Program-made: the position numbers and the translations under genes
The notes under the pieces: model-generated
Database searches by the model: none
Seen by the model: the letters and a program-made list of their open reading frames with translations, nothing else
What the model was told of the DNA's origin: nothing
DNA from: Polytrichum commune
Lineage: Eukaryota; Streptophyta; Polytrichopsida; Polytrichales; Polytrichaceae
Reading direction: 5' to 3'
NCBI GenBank assembly: GCA_950295325.1
Contig: OX485804.1
Span: 40,114,001-40,178,000 of the forward strand
DNA: 64,000 bases
Part shown: positions 13,109 through 24,200 of the stretch, one piece after another
Numbering within the stretch: the first letter of the stretch is position 1
How the letters are laid out: the number at the start of each line of letters is the position of its first letter

Positions 13109-13995
13109 TCCATAAGAATCGATCGACCCTCACTTGACCACACATAATCCTAGCAATTCCCCTCTTAATATTTTCACTTGTCTTGGTGTGGTTATAATTT
13201 TTTTAGGAGGTGAGGAAAAGAACCTGCAAGCCCACTTAGGTGAAAGAATCCCAATAGGGGATAGGCATGTTCATGTTAATTTTTTGGTTAAGTCGGAGCA
13301 TCACCTCCGCACCTTCCCGCAAATTAACACTCACCACAATACCGATTGTGAGGGGGTGACCTTCCGAGTAGATTATGTTAAAAGTCGAGGCTTCACCCTT
13401 CAACTTCTCACACCATCCACAATTCGGGAATTACCCTCTACAACGGATAACAATAATCACGAGTACAAAAGGCATTCCTTAATTAGTTAATGAGTTCACT
13501 TTGAAGAAATAAACATACCTTGAGCAATCGCATCCCCCTGTGAGTTAGCACTCCCCTCAATCGTGACTCAATGTAACAACACCATAAACTTTGTGAAATA
13601 TTAATTTAATCTAGAGCATGAAATGACAACTCCCAAAACTTTGAGACTCACCCCGAGGTGAGTGTCAAAGTTCAATGTCCTAAGGTGAATTTACCCTCTA
13701 ATGTTTTAATGAGCTACTCGGTTATAGGTTCCTTTTAAGTTCTTAGCAAATCCCCAAAAAGGTTGAGGACGTACCTTCGCCGCGCTCCTTCCTCAAAAAT
13801 GAATTTGCGTAATTGACAATGCAATTCATTCCAAGGAATAGTTGAAATTCAATGAATTCAAATGTAACCCAAAGAGAGAATACTTACCGAGTTTCGGGTG
13901 CTCCTTCCCTTCTCTCAAGTTTGTGTCTCCAATTTTTCCTAGTTGCCTCCAAGTCTCCTAGTCGCCTCCAAGTCTTGTAACTACCTTCCGCTTCG
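13109..13995 (-). other. Untranslated leader of the retrotransposon between 5' LTR and gag
   Basis: About 0.9 kb without a minus-strand frame. A 118-codon plus-strand frame at 13134-13490 runs against the direction of the element and has no recognisable motif. Leaders of this size are common in plant Gypsy elements and normally hold packaging and dimerisation signals, none of which can be shown here. Confidence 0.6.
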
Positions 13996-14013
13996 CTCCC
14001 GGCGGACGCACCA
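13996..14013 (-). other. Candidate primer-binding site
   Basis: Four bases inside the 5' LTR, the minus strand reads TGGTGCGTCCGCCGGGAG. It starts with TGG, as a site complementary to a tRNA 3' CCA end must, and lies at the expected place. I could not name the tRNA with confidence; the GCCGGGA part resembles sites for tRNA-Glu or tRNA-Asp, but the match is imperfect. Confidence 0.45.
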
Positions 14014-14455
14014 ATTATGTGAGGCCAAACCCCCCACCCTTAAGCGTCCGTAGTCCGAGTAGTGGGTTTGGGCTCACATTCCTCCGCGGTATTGGATTTG
14101 GACTTGGATGAGTCCATAGTGCAATGTTCACCCTTCAAGTGGTCTTGGATTTAATTGGTGTCTCCATACCGTACATAAGCCTTTAAGTATTAAGAAATAC
14201 TTATGTGACTTATGTCAATCTCTCCCTCGCACCTTTGGTCTTTGCTTCCTTTGTCTTGCCATCGCGAGAGTGCTCCACATTCTCCATTAATTTGTGCACG
14301 TGGTTTATTTTTAAAGAGAGGATGCAAGTGTTAAAAAAACACTATTCTCTATAGTCAATCTCAAATACATTTACTTGTGAAAGCCACACATAACACTAAC
14401 TAGCATAATGTAACTAACTACTTGTCTATGAGCTAATTAGGTAGGCTATCTACTA

Positions 14456-14671
14456 AGCTCCTTCATGAACCCATCTCTTTACTTTCTAATTACATAAACC
14501 TAGCTCCTTCATAAACCCAGCTCCTTCATAAACCCAGCTTCTTAGCTTCTAACTAAACAAACCCAGCTCCTTCATAAACCCAGCTCCTTCATGAACCCAG
14601 CTCCTTAGCTTCTAACTAAACAAACCCAGGTCCTTCATAAACCCAGCTCTTTCATGAACCCACAACTTTGT
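14456..14671. repeat. Short-unit tandem repeat inside the 5' LTR
   Basis: Counterpart of the array at 5385-5600, identical by eye. It lies between the predicted TATA box and the inner LTR edge, so it would be transcribed in the leader of the element RNA. Confidence 0.8.
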
Positions 14672-15170
14672 AGTTGTAATCCCCAACTACCTCACTAATT
14701 ATTCAAGCCCTTAACTAATCTTCCTACCTAATTTCCCTAATTCTACTAACAACCCCTTTCTAATCACACAATTCTTCTCTAATCCTAAAATCCTAAAATC
14801 CTAGAGAGGAGAGGGGGAGAGAGAATTTCCTAACTTCACTAAGACTAACTAATCCACACAAGTATATTTTTGCACTCATCACAACATCAAGTGCTCAACT
14901 CTTAAACATGGAACTTGCAACCACGTGTATTCAAAACATGAACTTAAAGTACCACAAATTGGAATCATGAATTAACTTTAAAATCCTTCACGTCAACACT
15001 AATTCTACCAAGAGGTCAAGCCCTCTTCAAGGCTAACAAGCCTTGGCTCTCAAACTAAAAACTAAGCACACACATGTGCTCCAATATGGCTTCCCACACC
15101 CACACTTATAACTCGTGGGGTGCCTTGGAGCACAAAGGAAAGAGAGGATGAGTGAGGGAAGAATGAGGGA

Positions 15171-15177
15171 TTATATA
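15171..15177 (-). promoter_or_regulatory. Candidate TATA box in the 5' LTR
   Basis: On the minus strand the sequence reads CTATATAATCC, a good plant TATA-box match, about 0.7 kb from the 5' edge of the LTR in element orientation. The same sequence is at 6100-6106 in the 3' LTR. The core is nearly palindromic, so orientation is set by the element, not by the box itself. Confidence 0.4.
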
Positions 15178-15991
15178 GTAAGCTTGAGGGGGTGAGCACC
15201 CTCAAGGCTCACGATAAGCCCTTGAGATTTCCTCCTACTTAGTAGGCGCCAATCCTATCTTCTAAGTCTTCCTCCCTCAAATGATCAACAAGGATCCTAA
15301 TTCGAACATTTAACTAGCCTTGGCTTTCTACCTACCACACTTTACCAAACTTGGGATGCTTCAACCCAAATTTAGCCTCCTTCGCTTTCCGCCGCCATAA
15401 CTTTCTCCCCTTACTTTCCCAAATCGTCGCTCACCACTTAATTCAAACCACGATGCTTAACTCGTGATTTGATTGGTGCTTTGAGAATTTGCTTATCCTC
15501 CACCTTGCATTCTTCCTTGGGCCTTCCCCATTAAGTGGCCATGATGAGGTGGTCCACTTGTGCGCTCTATGTGATCCTCCATTCATCCCAATTCGAATGC
15601 ACTTGCCTCTTGAGTCACTTTGGTTGTCTCCATCCATTTGTACTAGCCTACTCACTAACTACTCAATCCAAGTTCTCCTTACCTATCCTCATTCACTCAA
15701 ATCCTTCCGAAGGTAAAAACACAATAACAACTCACATCCTAGCCTCTTACAACATGGTACTTCTAAGGCTAACATTTCACTCTTTTTATATTTTTGTGAA
15801 GTAACATGCTACTTCAAAGTGCATCAACTAACGTTTCAAGGGTCTAAGACTAAATGTGGGCACCCTTTTGGGCTCACAATTGGTCCTTGGGTGAGGGGGA
15901 TGGGCACATGGCACACCCTTTTCCCACCCGCCCATCCACCTTTTTTTAAATTTTAAATGAACCAGGACCGGTACATGGAACTTCGTCCTAA

Positions 15992-17423
15992 GGAGTGTTG
16001 AGCACACATCACATGCATGCTGGAAGGCAATTTTATAAGGAAGAAAAAGAAAACAAGTTTCCCTTACATGAAATGACACTAAGTAGTGAATAATAATGCA
16101 ATCCTACCATTTTAATATGACACTCAATAATACGACAACCTCGATATAATGACATAAATTTTGTAAACCAAACTTTTAAGTTAAAATCGACCTCTATAAT
16201 ACGACTGTGACATTGTTAATACGACACTCTTGGACCCCATAATGTCATATTAAAGAGGTAATAAATGTATATATATGATGGGTTTTAGAAAGGTACAAGA
16301 ACATCGTAACAAACAATTATATGTAACTTTCACATATGTAATGTGGATATAAGAGATTCACATGGGAACCAAGGTTCTCTATCTAAAAACCTAATCAAGA
16401 ACTCATTAGCTTTGGTCTCTTTCACAACAATTTTTCACTTAAACCCTAAACCAAGGTGCACAATTTGTTTTCAAGCATTTTGAACTCAATATTTATCATA
16501 TTTCTTTGATCTGCATATTGTTGGACATCTCTTCAAATATTACTTGTTTTGGTGGTAGTTTCGTCCAATTCCGAGTTGTATTGGCATAGTTATGAGCATT
16601 TGAAGGCATGTTCAGATTTTGCAGTTCATTTCTTGGACAACGATCCACTTTTGCAGAATCTAAGGTCAGTTTTGATCCAAACTTCCTCATCTACTCATTG
16701 TTGAAAAGCTATTGAAACGGCATTTCTTTTGGTGATAAATTTGCTCAATTGGGAGTTGTATTGGCAGAGTCACGACCATTTGAAGGTTGGTTGAGTTTTG
16801 AAACTGCAAGCCATAAAAAAAAACTCAATAAGATATTAGTTGCTACTTTGAAGTGGCAACATTAGCAGACTATTCATTCCTTCTTCAAGTCCAATAGATT
16901 TCACAAGAAGAATTTGTATATTTGTAAAGGCATTTGAAAAATAAAAATAAAAATTGTATATGTGGCAAAATATCTAACATGTGCTTTCATGACGTACCTC
17001 GTTATCATGACAATGAAGTCCAATTTGTCTTCTTTTCTTTTGGCACAAATTGAAAAATCAACCCGGCCGAACCAGCGTAGCCCAAGTGGAAATCGATCAA
17101 TAATGCTCATCTGCGGCCTATCCTTCCATGTAACGACTGAGTTACTCCATATCACAATAAGGCCTTTGACCCCCCAAGTCAAATCAAACTTGTTAAGAAG
17201 AAGTCCAATTTGTCATGTTGTTGAATAGTTGACACCTCGATAATACGACAATTTTCTCCATTCCCAAACGTGTCATATCATAGAGGCAGGCCCATGGCCT
17301 TCTTGCCAAATTGAGTCCTGGATGCTTCTGATTGGCTAAACGCGTGAGTGGATAACATTTGGCAATGTTGCTGACATGGCGTTTGATGGAAATGAGCAGT
17401 GGTGGTTTTTCACAGGCTAGTGC
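15992..17423. other. Gene-free DNA with two related short fold-backs
   Basis: No gene is seen. Two short inverted-repeat units with similar sequence lie about 1 kb apart in the same orientation, at about 16187-16262 and 17233-17289. Each begins CCTC-ATAATACGAC and ends GTCATAT-A-AGAGG. A further CCTCGATATAATGACAT lies at about 16140. They could be ends of one old element or separate MITE copies. Confidence 0.5.
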
Positions 17424-17426
17424 TTA

Positions 17427-17869
17427 GGGCCACTTCACACATGAGACTGAGAGCCCGTGACCGTTACACTTCAAGCACTCTCATTGGTGGAAAAGGTGGA
17501 GCCGGTCCAAGTTCGCTACTTCACACTACGCTTGAGGGACCAACGGAGTATGTGAATGCACCATGGATGTAAAGTCTACATGGGTTCCTACATGGCATCG
17601 AATGGATCATGTTTCATGGTCACTTGCACTATTTTCAAGACCCACCTCTTTGGAGGCATGCCTAACACAAAACCAGGAGACCATGGAACTCCAAATGTTC
17701 ATAACCGTTGATTTATTTGATTTTATCATGTGTGAGGACCTGCATGAATAGGAATTCATTGAAATAGCATTTGGTTGAGGGCCCGGTCACATATGACATC
17801 ACACTACACTTGAGGGTCCGTGACCACAATTTCATGGTCACGGCTCTTGGCTCGTGTGTGAAGTGACCC
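17427..17869. mobile_element. MITE family A, copy 1
   Basis: A 443-bp element. The left end begins GGGCCACTTCACACATGAG and the right end, read on the minus strand, begins GGGTCACTTCACACACGAG. TTA flanks both ends (17424-17426 and 17870-17872). The TWA duplication and terminal guanines point to a PIF/Harbinger (Tourist-type) MITE. A sub-terminal segment CTTCACACTACRCTTGAGG occurs twice inside. There is no coding capacity. A second copy is at 62722-63222. Confidence 0.88.
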
Positions 17870-17872
17870 TTA

Positions 17873-18889
17873 TGTTCTAGGACGTTATATATATAGATAT
17901 ATATATGAGTTTTGGCGCATATTTTCATATTTTCTTATGAACTCGCATCATGTTAAAATGTGTATATTCTAAGATAATTACAAGTATAAGACTTGCGCTA
18001 TCTCATCTTTGTGATATACTAAACTAAAAACAAAAATTGAAGGACCAAATTGATTGACATTCACTAGTCCATGTGGCTCCCTGCAAAAAGTAAGCGTACA
18101 ATCATAAGATGTTGGTTAAAAAAACACATGTGTACAAGCTTGTGATGCTATTGAAAAACTGGCCAATAATCAAAGGTAACAGAATGGTCTAAATTCTAGA
18201 GATTTATATCTATATATCTATATATCTATAGATAGATATATATATATATGTGCATGTGCGTGCGCGTGTGTGTGTGTTGCCATATCATTCAACATGGTTG
18301 ATTCGTTGGTCTATCATATTTATCCAAAACAATATGACATTATCTCAATCAATTTCATCCATATGCTTGTCCACCAATGAAATTTGCATCAATGCATAAA
18401 GTGTTCCCAATTTCAAACTAGCTCATAGATGGTCCTTTATCAAGTTTAGCTCATAAAGACCTCTCTCACACATGTATTGTGAGGGATTACTACGGCACTA
18501 TGTGCCAAGGTTTGTGTAAGCTTGACCAATTGGTGGACCATGCATGAGTTGTGGTAAGTAGGTCTTAAACGGACAATTTTCTCTTTGCCCCCACTTCTTG
18601 TAGGATATGAGACACACAATTAGTGCAAGATTATTAGCAAATCCATATCATACCCGTAGTCACTTTTCCCATGGTTTTTTTAAATTGTATGAATATTCTA
18701 TTATATGAGTTATTAAATTACCATATAGGACCTCCTACTTATGTTGATTGTTGTGTCTAAACAAATTAACTAGATTTCAAGACATTGACAATCTATTTTC
18801 AACATACGTGTTTTTGGTGTTTGCACCCAATCATACACCACTCAAATATGAAGGATGCACGTGTTATTTTGTAATTTTTCTCCATCAAA
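17873..18889. other. Gene-free intergenic DNA with AT/GT simple repeats
   Basis: Nothing codes here. Alternating TATATC/TAGATA and a (GT)n run lie at about 18205-18277. A short TATATATA run also lies just before, at about 17886-17906. Confidence 0.55.
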
Positions 18890-19210
18890 CACCTATGCTT
18901 GATTCGTGCGTGGTTTGGTGAGGATTCCCACGCAAACACTACAAAGACACGTGCGTACAAGAGACGAGACCGCATGTTCAAATTTGATAAGCTACTGCCA
19001 TTCAATAGTGGACACAATTGGGAGGACTTATGTAGTCAACCAAGGAATCAACACACGTGCGCTTTTGATACCCATGACTAATTAAGTGGAGGTCCGATTT
19101 TAAGTTTGATACTTTTGATGCGCCATAGTTCAGTTGCCAATGCAACAGAACCCTCGTCGTGTAAATAAACTTGGTAGAAGTTGGAGAACATGAAAAACAA
19201 ATCGAACAAC
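18890..19210. repeat. Dispersed repeat shared with 62050-62410
   Basis: Several matching blocks in the same order and orientation as the stretch at 62050-62410: GGTGAGGAT, AATTGGGAGGAC, TAACTAA/TGACTAA followed by GGAGGTCCG, and CTTGGTAGAAGTTGG. Both copies are diverged and non-coding. Element type is unknown. Confidence 0.5.
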
Positions 19211-20870
19211 ACCCACACACCAAGGTGCTTGTTTAAGATCGAACACAAAATCAAGCACACCTTAGCATCATTTCCCCCATATACATAGTGGGTAAAAATA
19301 TTGAAAGAAAAACCGATATATTTGATGCACGGTGCTTCATGGCTCTAACCAAACTCATCAATAATCATGGATGGGTCGGAGAAATCGATTATGAAACGCA
19401 AAGTTTTTCCTTTTGATGTCACGTCTGGGATACAAATCGTTTCCAAGAATTCATAACATTACTTAGCTCCTTGGCTGCGATTTGCGGGACCAGGTGTCAA
19501 AAACAACATAACTCTCCTTTCAAACCCCAACATATCCTTTAGTATGGGGAGCACTCATCATGTGTACTATGAAGTTTTCGACATGCAACTATACATTCAA
19601 AATTATCAAAACGCAACCTCTTTCTATGGAAGAAGACCATTGTTTCCTTTGCTGCGTAAGGGTATGTCAAATTTTGGGACTTTTTTGCCGAACATTAAAT
19701 TGTGTCCACGGAACATTTGGGAGCCAAAAAAGTGTTGGCCTTTGAAACGAGGAGCATGTTTCATGTGTTCATGTGTTCATGTGGATCGTAAGAGGTGGTG
19801 AGCTGGAGGGATAAGTGGCAGGTGGCGTCGCCACTAAGGCTCCCCAGCAGCCCGGGAGGGGTCTCAAAGAGGACAAAAGCTTTATGGGCCACAAGATGCC
19901 AAACTACGCTTCCTTTAAAGCCTTCATGAGCCTCTGGCAGATCTAGAAAGAAGACAAGTGTTAACTCCTCATAACTTTTTATGACAACTGGGCAGTGTTC
20001 AAGATCGAAGCCCTCATATGAGGCCCTTGCCACACGAGAGGCAGAGGAAGTTTCACAATTTCCTCCAACATGGCACCTTGCCCAAGAAAAGTCTCCTTTT
20101 CCTCGTTTTTCTCCTTATATTGTGGACTTCCGGGCACTAGTGCCCGGTAGTTGCGAGCTACATTTATTGTGCCATGTCACTCTACTTTATTGCCAAGTAG
20201 ATCCCGAAGCAAGATCCAAAGCAAAATCCGAAGCTAAAAAGTCATTGTTGCCACTCCCCATACTTCCTCTCATGTGGCAACCACTTGCTCATTTGAACCA
20301 ATGCTATTCATCCAACTCATTGCCGTTCCTCTCGTGAGTTTCATTTTGAAGGGCTCTCAAATTCCAGCCTTTTCAGTCGAATGGCTTGTTCAAAGGCCAA
20401 GATGTCGATCTAAGAATGCAGGAATGAAATACAAAACTCATAGTAAACTTGCGCATGAATTCTACGGTACATGTTTCGGGTACAGTGTGGAGAAGTAAGA
20501 ATCAACGATCTTACTCCACTTCTTATAGTGATAATGCCCTATGCTTGTTGGTTCTTGTGGTGGGCTGATTACATTGAGGACTTCAGGTGACGTCTTCATT
20601 TTCAATTTGGGGTTGCGTTTGAAGGGCATCGAAGACTTCAATCTTGAACATTGCAGCTGGGTTACTAAACTTGAAACTATATAGCAATTTTTATGGGTGT
20701 AACAAACTCTTCAATTTTCTCTAGTGTATTTCTAGTGGCCTTACCAACCATAATCTAATTGGAGAAGTACGGTTCGGTCCATTCCGGTGAGGAACACCCC
20801 CGCGAGGCTGGCGTGTGGGTTGCAAGATTTTAATAGAGCTATATTTTTTATCTTTATTTTTATTTTTTAG
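19211..20870. other. Gene-free intergenic DNA
   Basis: Frames of 85-118 codons on both strands (for example 19544-19801 and 19981-20337) show no recognisable domain, compositional bias or plausible splice structure. I treat them as chance. Confidence 0.5.
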
Positions 20871-20878
20871 TTACACTT

Positions 20879-21160
20879 GGTAAAGAACTCAAGCGCGAGG
20901 GTTCACTAATAGCCCACCCACATTTATTGGTGTGGACCACCAGTGAACAATGAGTACCAACATTGGCTACATCCAATGGCTCTCACTGGCTAAATCAACT
21001 CTAAAAGTGACCTTTGTTGATAGCAACTGCTCAATGATGGGCCGCACCAGTAAGTGTGGGTGGGCTATAAATTTATGAGTGCTAGTATAGACTCGGGCTC
21101 CGCCCTCGTCTATACTAGGACCCTTAAACTAGTGAACGCCCTCGCTCCAGTTCTTTACTT
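20879..21160. mobile_element. Fold-back MITE with nested inverted repeats
   Basis: The outer arms match as an inverted repeat: left GTAAAGAACTCAAGCG, and the right end read on the minus strand gives GTAAAGAACTGGAGCG. ACTTG or TTG is repeated at both flanks. Inside, about 20908-21068 forms a second inverted repeat with arms beginning AGCCCACCCACAYTTAYTGG. A compact hairpin lies near the right end. No coding capacity. Confidence 0.65.
21082..21118. other. Compact 37-nt hairpin
   Basis: CTAGTATAGAC and its exact complement GTCTATACTAG flank TCGGGCTCCGCCCTC, which itself can pair GGG with CCC. It looks like a terminator, but it sits inside a fold-back MITE with no gene beside it, so a transposon-derived hairpin is the better reading. 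Confidence 0.7.
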
Positions 21161-21296
21161 GACACATCACCATCTGTCAGGGTGCGCGTGAAATGATATA
21201 AATTTTATCTTTTAAATAATAAAAAACACACACAACTGGTGTCTTCATTAGAGTTTAGTTCATAAACTGAGCATGTGCCTCACCCACATACTCATA

Positions 21297-21526
21297 TGGT
21301 GGACACACCGGGGATGTAGCCAAGGCCCAACCAACCCGGGCGGTGCAGCCCATCCAGGGCACTAAGGACAACGTCTTAGAGGATCATGGTTGGATGGATG
21401 CAGAACGCTCTACATCTAGCCAACCATGATCCTTTAAGATGTTGTCCTTAGTGCCCTGGATGGGTGGCACCAACACCAGGGAGACCGGACTAGTTGGCCC
21501 CGGCCGGACCCCGGTGTGGCTACCAT
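21297..21526. repeat. Long fold-back (inverted repeat), about 230 bp
   Basis: Arms of roughly 100 bp pair around a centre near 21405. The left arm has CATCCAGGGCACTAAGGACA and ATCATGGTTGG, and the right arm has the exact complement of most of this. Outer ends CACACCGGGG and CCCCGGTGTG also match. It is probably a fold-back MITE. If transcribed it would form a long near-perfect hairpin. Confidence 0.85.
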
Positions 21527-22105
21527 ATTAGTTTTGAGGGAGGGTTCTCTAACATGAACTGCAACTGTGTGAGAAGCAATCCGGTAAATGTTGCCAGTCA
21601 TCATGCATATTAAATTTTCTCTGCCCAATTGATTTGTGTTGGAAGGAAGGAAGGTTGTATGTGATCTTCCGATGTCCAATACCCTGCCTCTATCAATCAG
21701 CCTTTTCCATTCTCCAGTCAAGGACAGTCAGATCCATGCATTCAGCCAAATAAATTCCCTTCACATTCAATGGCAGCAAAGCTACAAGCAGTATTTTTTT
21801 ATTTTTTTTCTAAATGGAAATTTATTTGATCAATTCACCTCCACTTAAAGCTACGAATGGGGAGATCCAACAGCATACACTCAATAATCTTATTACTTTG
21901 GGCCACATAAACACTCTAGAGCCCACGGTAATTCTCATGATGTGGATCAGTGTGCGCCAAATAAATTATCAACCCACTCCAAATTACTAGTAGAAAATTA
22001 GGGTGGGGTATGTTAATTGTTTTCTAGAAATCTAATGCGGGCAGTTAATTCACTTTGTGCTATGAACCACATTCAATGTGTTGGTCGGAAACTGTCATGC
22101 AGACT
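21527..22105. other. Gene-free intergenic DNA
   Basis: No convincing frame or repeat. Short frames here have no motif. Confidence 0.5.
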
Positions 22106-22107
22106 TA

Positions 22108-22280
22108 TAGCCTGCCCACACTTACTAGTGCGGGCGAGCCACCAGCGAACAACACCTACCAGCAAGGACCATTTCTAGAGTTGGTTTAGTCAATGAGAGT
22201 CATTGGATGTAACCAGTGCTGGTAGGAACTGTTCACCGGTGGCCTACACTAGTGTGTGTGGGTGGACTATTAGAGAAAGA
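22108..22280. mobile_element. Second copy of the AGCCCACCCACA fold-back MITE
   Basis: Inverted arms run from ATAGCCTGCCCACACTTACT on the left to TGTGTGGGTGGACTAT on the right and match the inner fold-back of 20908-21068. Its right half is continuous with the 207-bp tandem array that follows. Confidence 0.65.
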
Positions 22281-22838
22281 CATGGCCCGTTTTAGACCCA
22301 CATAAACTCCACCTTGACTAGAAAATTAGCGTGGCCCACGCGAATTCCTTTCATACTAGCATATGGCAACATTAGTACCTCAAAAACCGACTATGCCCAA
22401 AAATCTCCCCGGGCAGTGGCCCGTGCTAGTAGGAACCGTTCATTCATGACCCGCACCAATATTTGTGGGTGGGCTATTAGAGGAAGACCCAACCCGTCTT
22501 AGACCCACATAAACTCCACCTTGACTAGAAAATTAGTGTGGCCCACGGAAATTTCTTTCATACTAGCATTTGACAACACTAGTATCTCGAAGAACGACTA
22601 TGCCCAAAAATCTCCCCGGGTAGTGGCCAGTGCTGGCAAGAACTGTTCATTGATGACATGCACCACTATCTGTGCGTGGACTATTAGAAGAAGACCCAGC
22701 CCGTCTTAGACCCACATAAACTCCACCTTGACTAGAAAATTAGTGTGGCCCACGGGAATTTCTTTCATACTAGCATATGGCGGCAACATTAGGATCTCGA
22801 AGAAGGACTATGCCCAAAAATCTCCCCGGGCAGTGGCC
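22206..22838. repeat. 207-bp tandem array containing a MITE half
   Basis: The anchor AGACCCACATAAACTCCACC occurs at 22294, 22501 and 22708, exactly 207 bases apart. Each unit has the same segments in order (TTGACTAGAAAATTAG, TGCCCAAAAATCTCCCCGGG, then a copy of the right arm of the adjacent MITE). A partial leading unit starts near 22206 and the last unit ends near 22838. The three short frames across it are shadows of the repeat. Confidence 0.9.
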
Positions 22839-22961
22839 TAAAGTTTGCTTTTCAGGCAACTATGGACGCAGTGTCGTTGTTGCTCCTCCTGCTCCTCCTG
22901 CCACCACAAACTGCAGCCTGGCCTTTAAAATACTTTATCCGCAAAGAATAACATGTGGCAG

Positions 22962-23815
22962 CACCGCCCCACTGCACCCTCATTGCCTGTACTCTACTCG
23001 GGATGGAATCTGCCATTTTGGTGCACATGGCAATTAAGGCCGAGGCATCCATAGTTGAAAACCCATCCATTGAGCCGCTTACTAGAGTATCATGTAATGC
23101 CGACATGGATGGCATCTATATTTTTTAAAGCAAACGGAGTTAAGGTTTAACGTCGAAGCATCTAGAGTCGACCATGCCCATTTAATCGCTTACTGGGGTC
23201 ATGTACTGGCAACATGGATGAGAACTATGTTTTAGATGAATCATGTGTTTTAGATGAGATCTATGTTTTAGCACCACCCTGCCCTTATTGCATGTACTTG
23301 AGGCAGAATCTACAATTTTGTGCACATGGCGATTAAGGTTGAGCCATCCATAGTTGAAAAGAGTCATTTAGCCGCTTACTAGGATCATGTAATGCCGACA
23401 TGAATGGCATCTATATTTTTTAAAGCAAACGAAGTTAAGGTTTAACGTCAAGGCATCTATAGTCGACCATGCCCATTTAATCGCTTATTGGGGTCCTGTA
23501 ATGGCAACATAGATGAGATCTATGTTTTAGCATTGCCCCACTCTTATTGCTTGTACTCGAGGTGGAATTTGTATTTTGTGCACATGACGGTTAAGGTTGA
23601 GGCATCCATAGTCAAAAAGACCCATTTAACTACTCACTAAGGTCATGTAATGTTGACATGGATGGGATCTGTGTTTTTTTTAGGCGAACGAAGTTAAGGT
23701 TTTAATTTGAGGCATTTGTAGTCGGCCATGCCCATTTAATCGCTTACTGGGGTCATGTAATGCCGACATAGATGAGAACTATGTTTTTAGGTGCACAAAG
23801 TTAAGGTTCATGTGT
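22962..23815. repeat. Compound tandem array, about 260-300-bp unit
   Basis: The marker AGCAYYRCCCYRCYCTYATTG recurs at about 22962, 23271 and 23530. Within each unit a half-unit with CGCTTACTRGGRTCATGTAATG recurs at about 23073, 23191, 23370, 23480, 23630 and 23735. Unit length varies because of small deletions and a TTTTAGATGA duplication near 23235. It is non-coding and diverged, so older than the 207-bp array. Confidence 0.8.
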
Positions 23816-24200
23816 TGGTGGCTTGTCATTGATTACCCCGTAAGAGTTTGGACAATTGTTGTAGCCATGGAGTAGCATTGAGATGAGCGATTATGCATTA
23901 AACTACATATTCACAATGTGTACCCTAGAATTTATGCTTCAAAGATCTGTAGCAATGTCCAAATTCATTACCATAAACAAACAAATAAATAAATATTAAG
24001 TAAGTAAGTAAGTAAGTAAATTTGCACTCTCCTTAGAAATTGTTTCTATTCGCAAGAAAACTAATTCCCCGCTATTACTCCTCCTAAACATATGCAAATT
24101 CTCTTATTTTATTGGTTATAGATGCCTCGACCATATGTGATGGCGGCTTGTAATTGATTACCCACATAAGAGTTTTGACGATCATCGTAGCCAAACATTA
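23816..24200. other. Gene-free DNA with short (GTAA)n
   Basis: Contains TAAGTAAGTAAGTAAGTAA at about 23998-24018 and otherwise unremarkable AT-rich sequence. Confidence 0.5.

Larger units (their letters stand above)
4947..15878 (-). mobile_element. Ty3/Gypsy LTR retrotransposon, near-complete but with three in-frame stops
   Basis: The element is 10,932 bp with 1,861-bp direct LTRs and is flanked by the 5-bp duplication ATTGG (4942-4946 and 15879-15883). Coding is on the minus strand in the order Gag, protease, reverse transcriptase, RNase H, integrase. Integrase after RNase H is the Ty3/Gypsy order. There is no chromodomain after the integrase and no envelope-like frame. The protease motif VDGGSSLNI and the integrase sequence resemble non-chromoviral (Athila/Tat-side) plant elements; that placement is an inference. 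The LTRs show two differences by eye, so insertion was recent. The coding frame has stops at 12476-12478, 11909-11911 and 9038-9040, all in one continuous frame, so this copy should not make a full polyprotein unless stops are read through. Confidence 0.96.
14018..15878 (-). repeat. 5' LTR of the Ty3/Gypsy element
   Basis: This is the upstream LTR for the minus-strand element. It has the same 1,861-bp length as the partner, so there is no net insertion or deletion between them. Ends are TGTGAG and CTCACA, and ATTGG follows outside at 15879-15883. Minus-strand transcription would start inside it and proceed toward gag. Confidence 0.97.

Noticed and set aside
13134-13490. 118-codon plus-strand frame inside the retrotransposon leader
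   Set aside because: Runs against the element and has no motif. An antisense accessory gene is conceivable but unsupported.
19761-20337. Frames of 90 and 118 codons on opposite strands
   Set aside because: No motif and no continuation into neighbouring exons.
21082-21118. Intrinsic transcription terminator
   Set aside because: Plant nuclear genes do not use such terminators, there is no gene beside it, and it lies within a fold-back MITE.
22206-23815. CRISPR-like array
   Set aside because: Units are long (207 and about 260-300 bp) with no short constant repeats separated by unique spacers, and the DNA is nuclear plant sequence.
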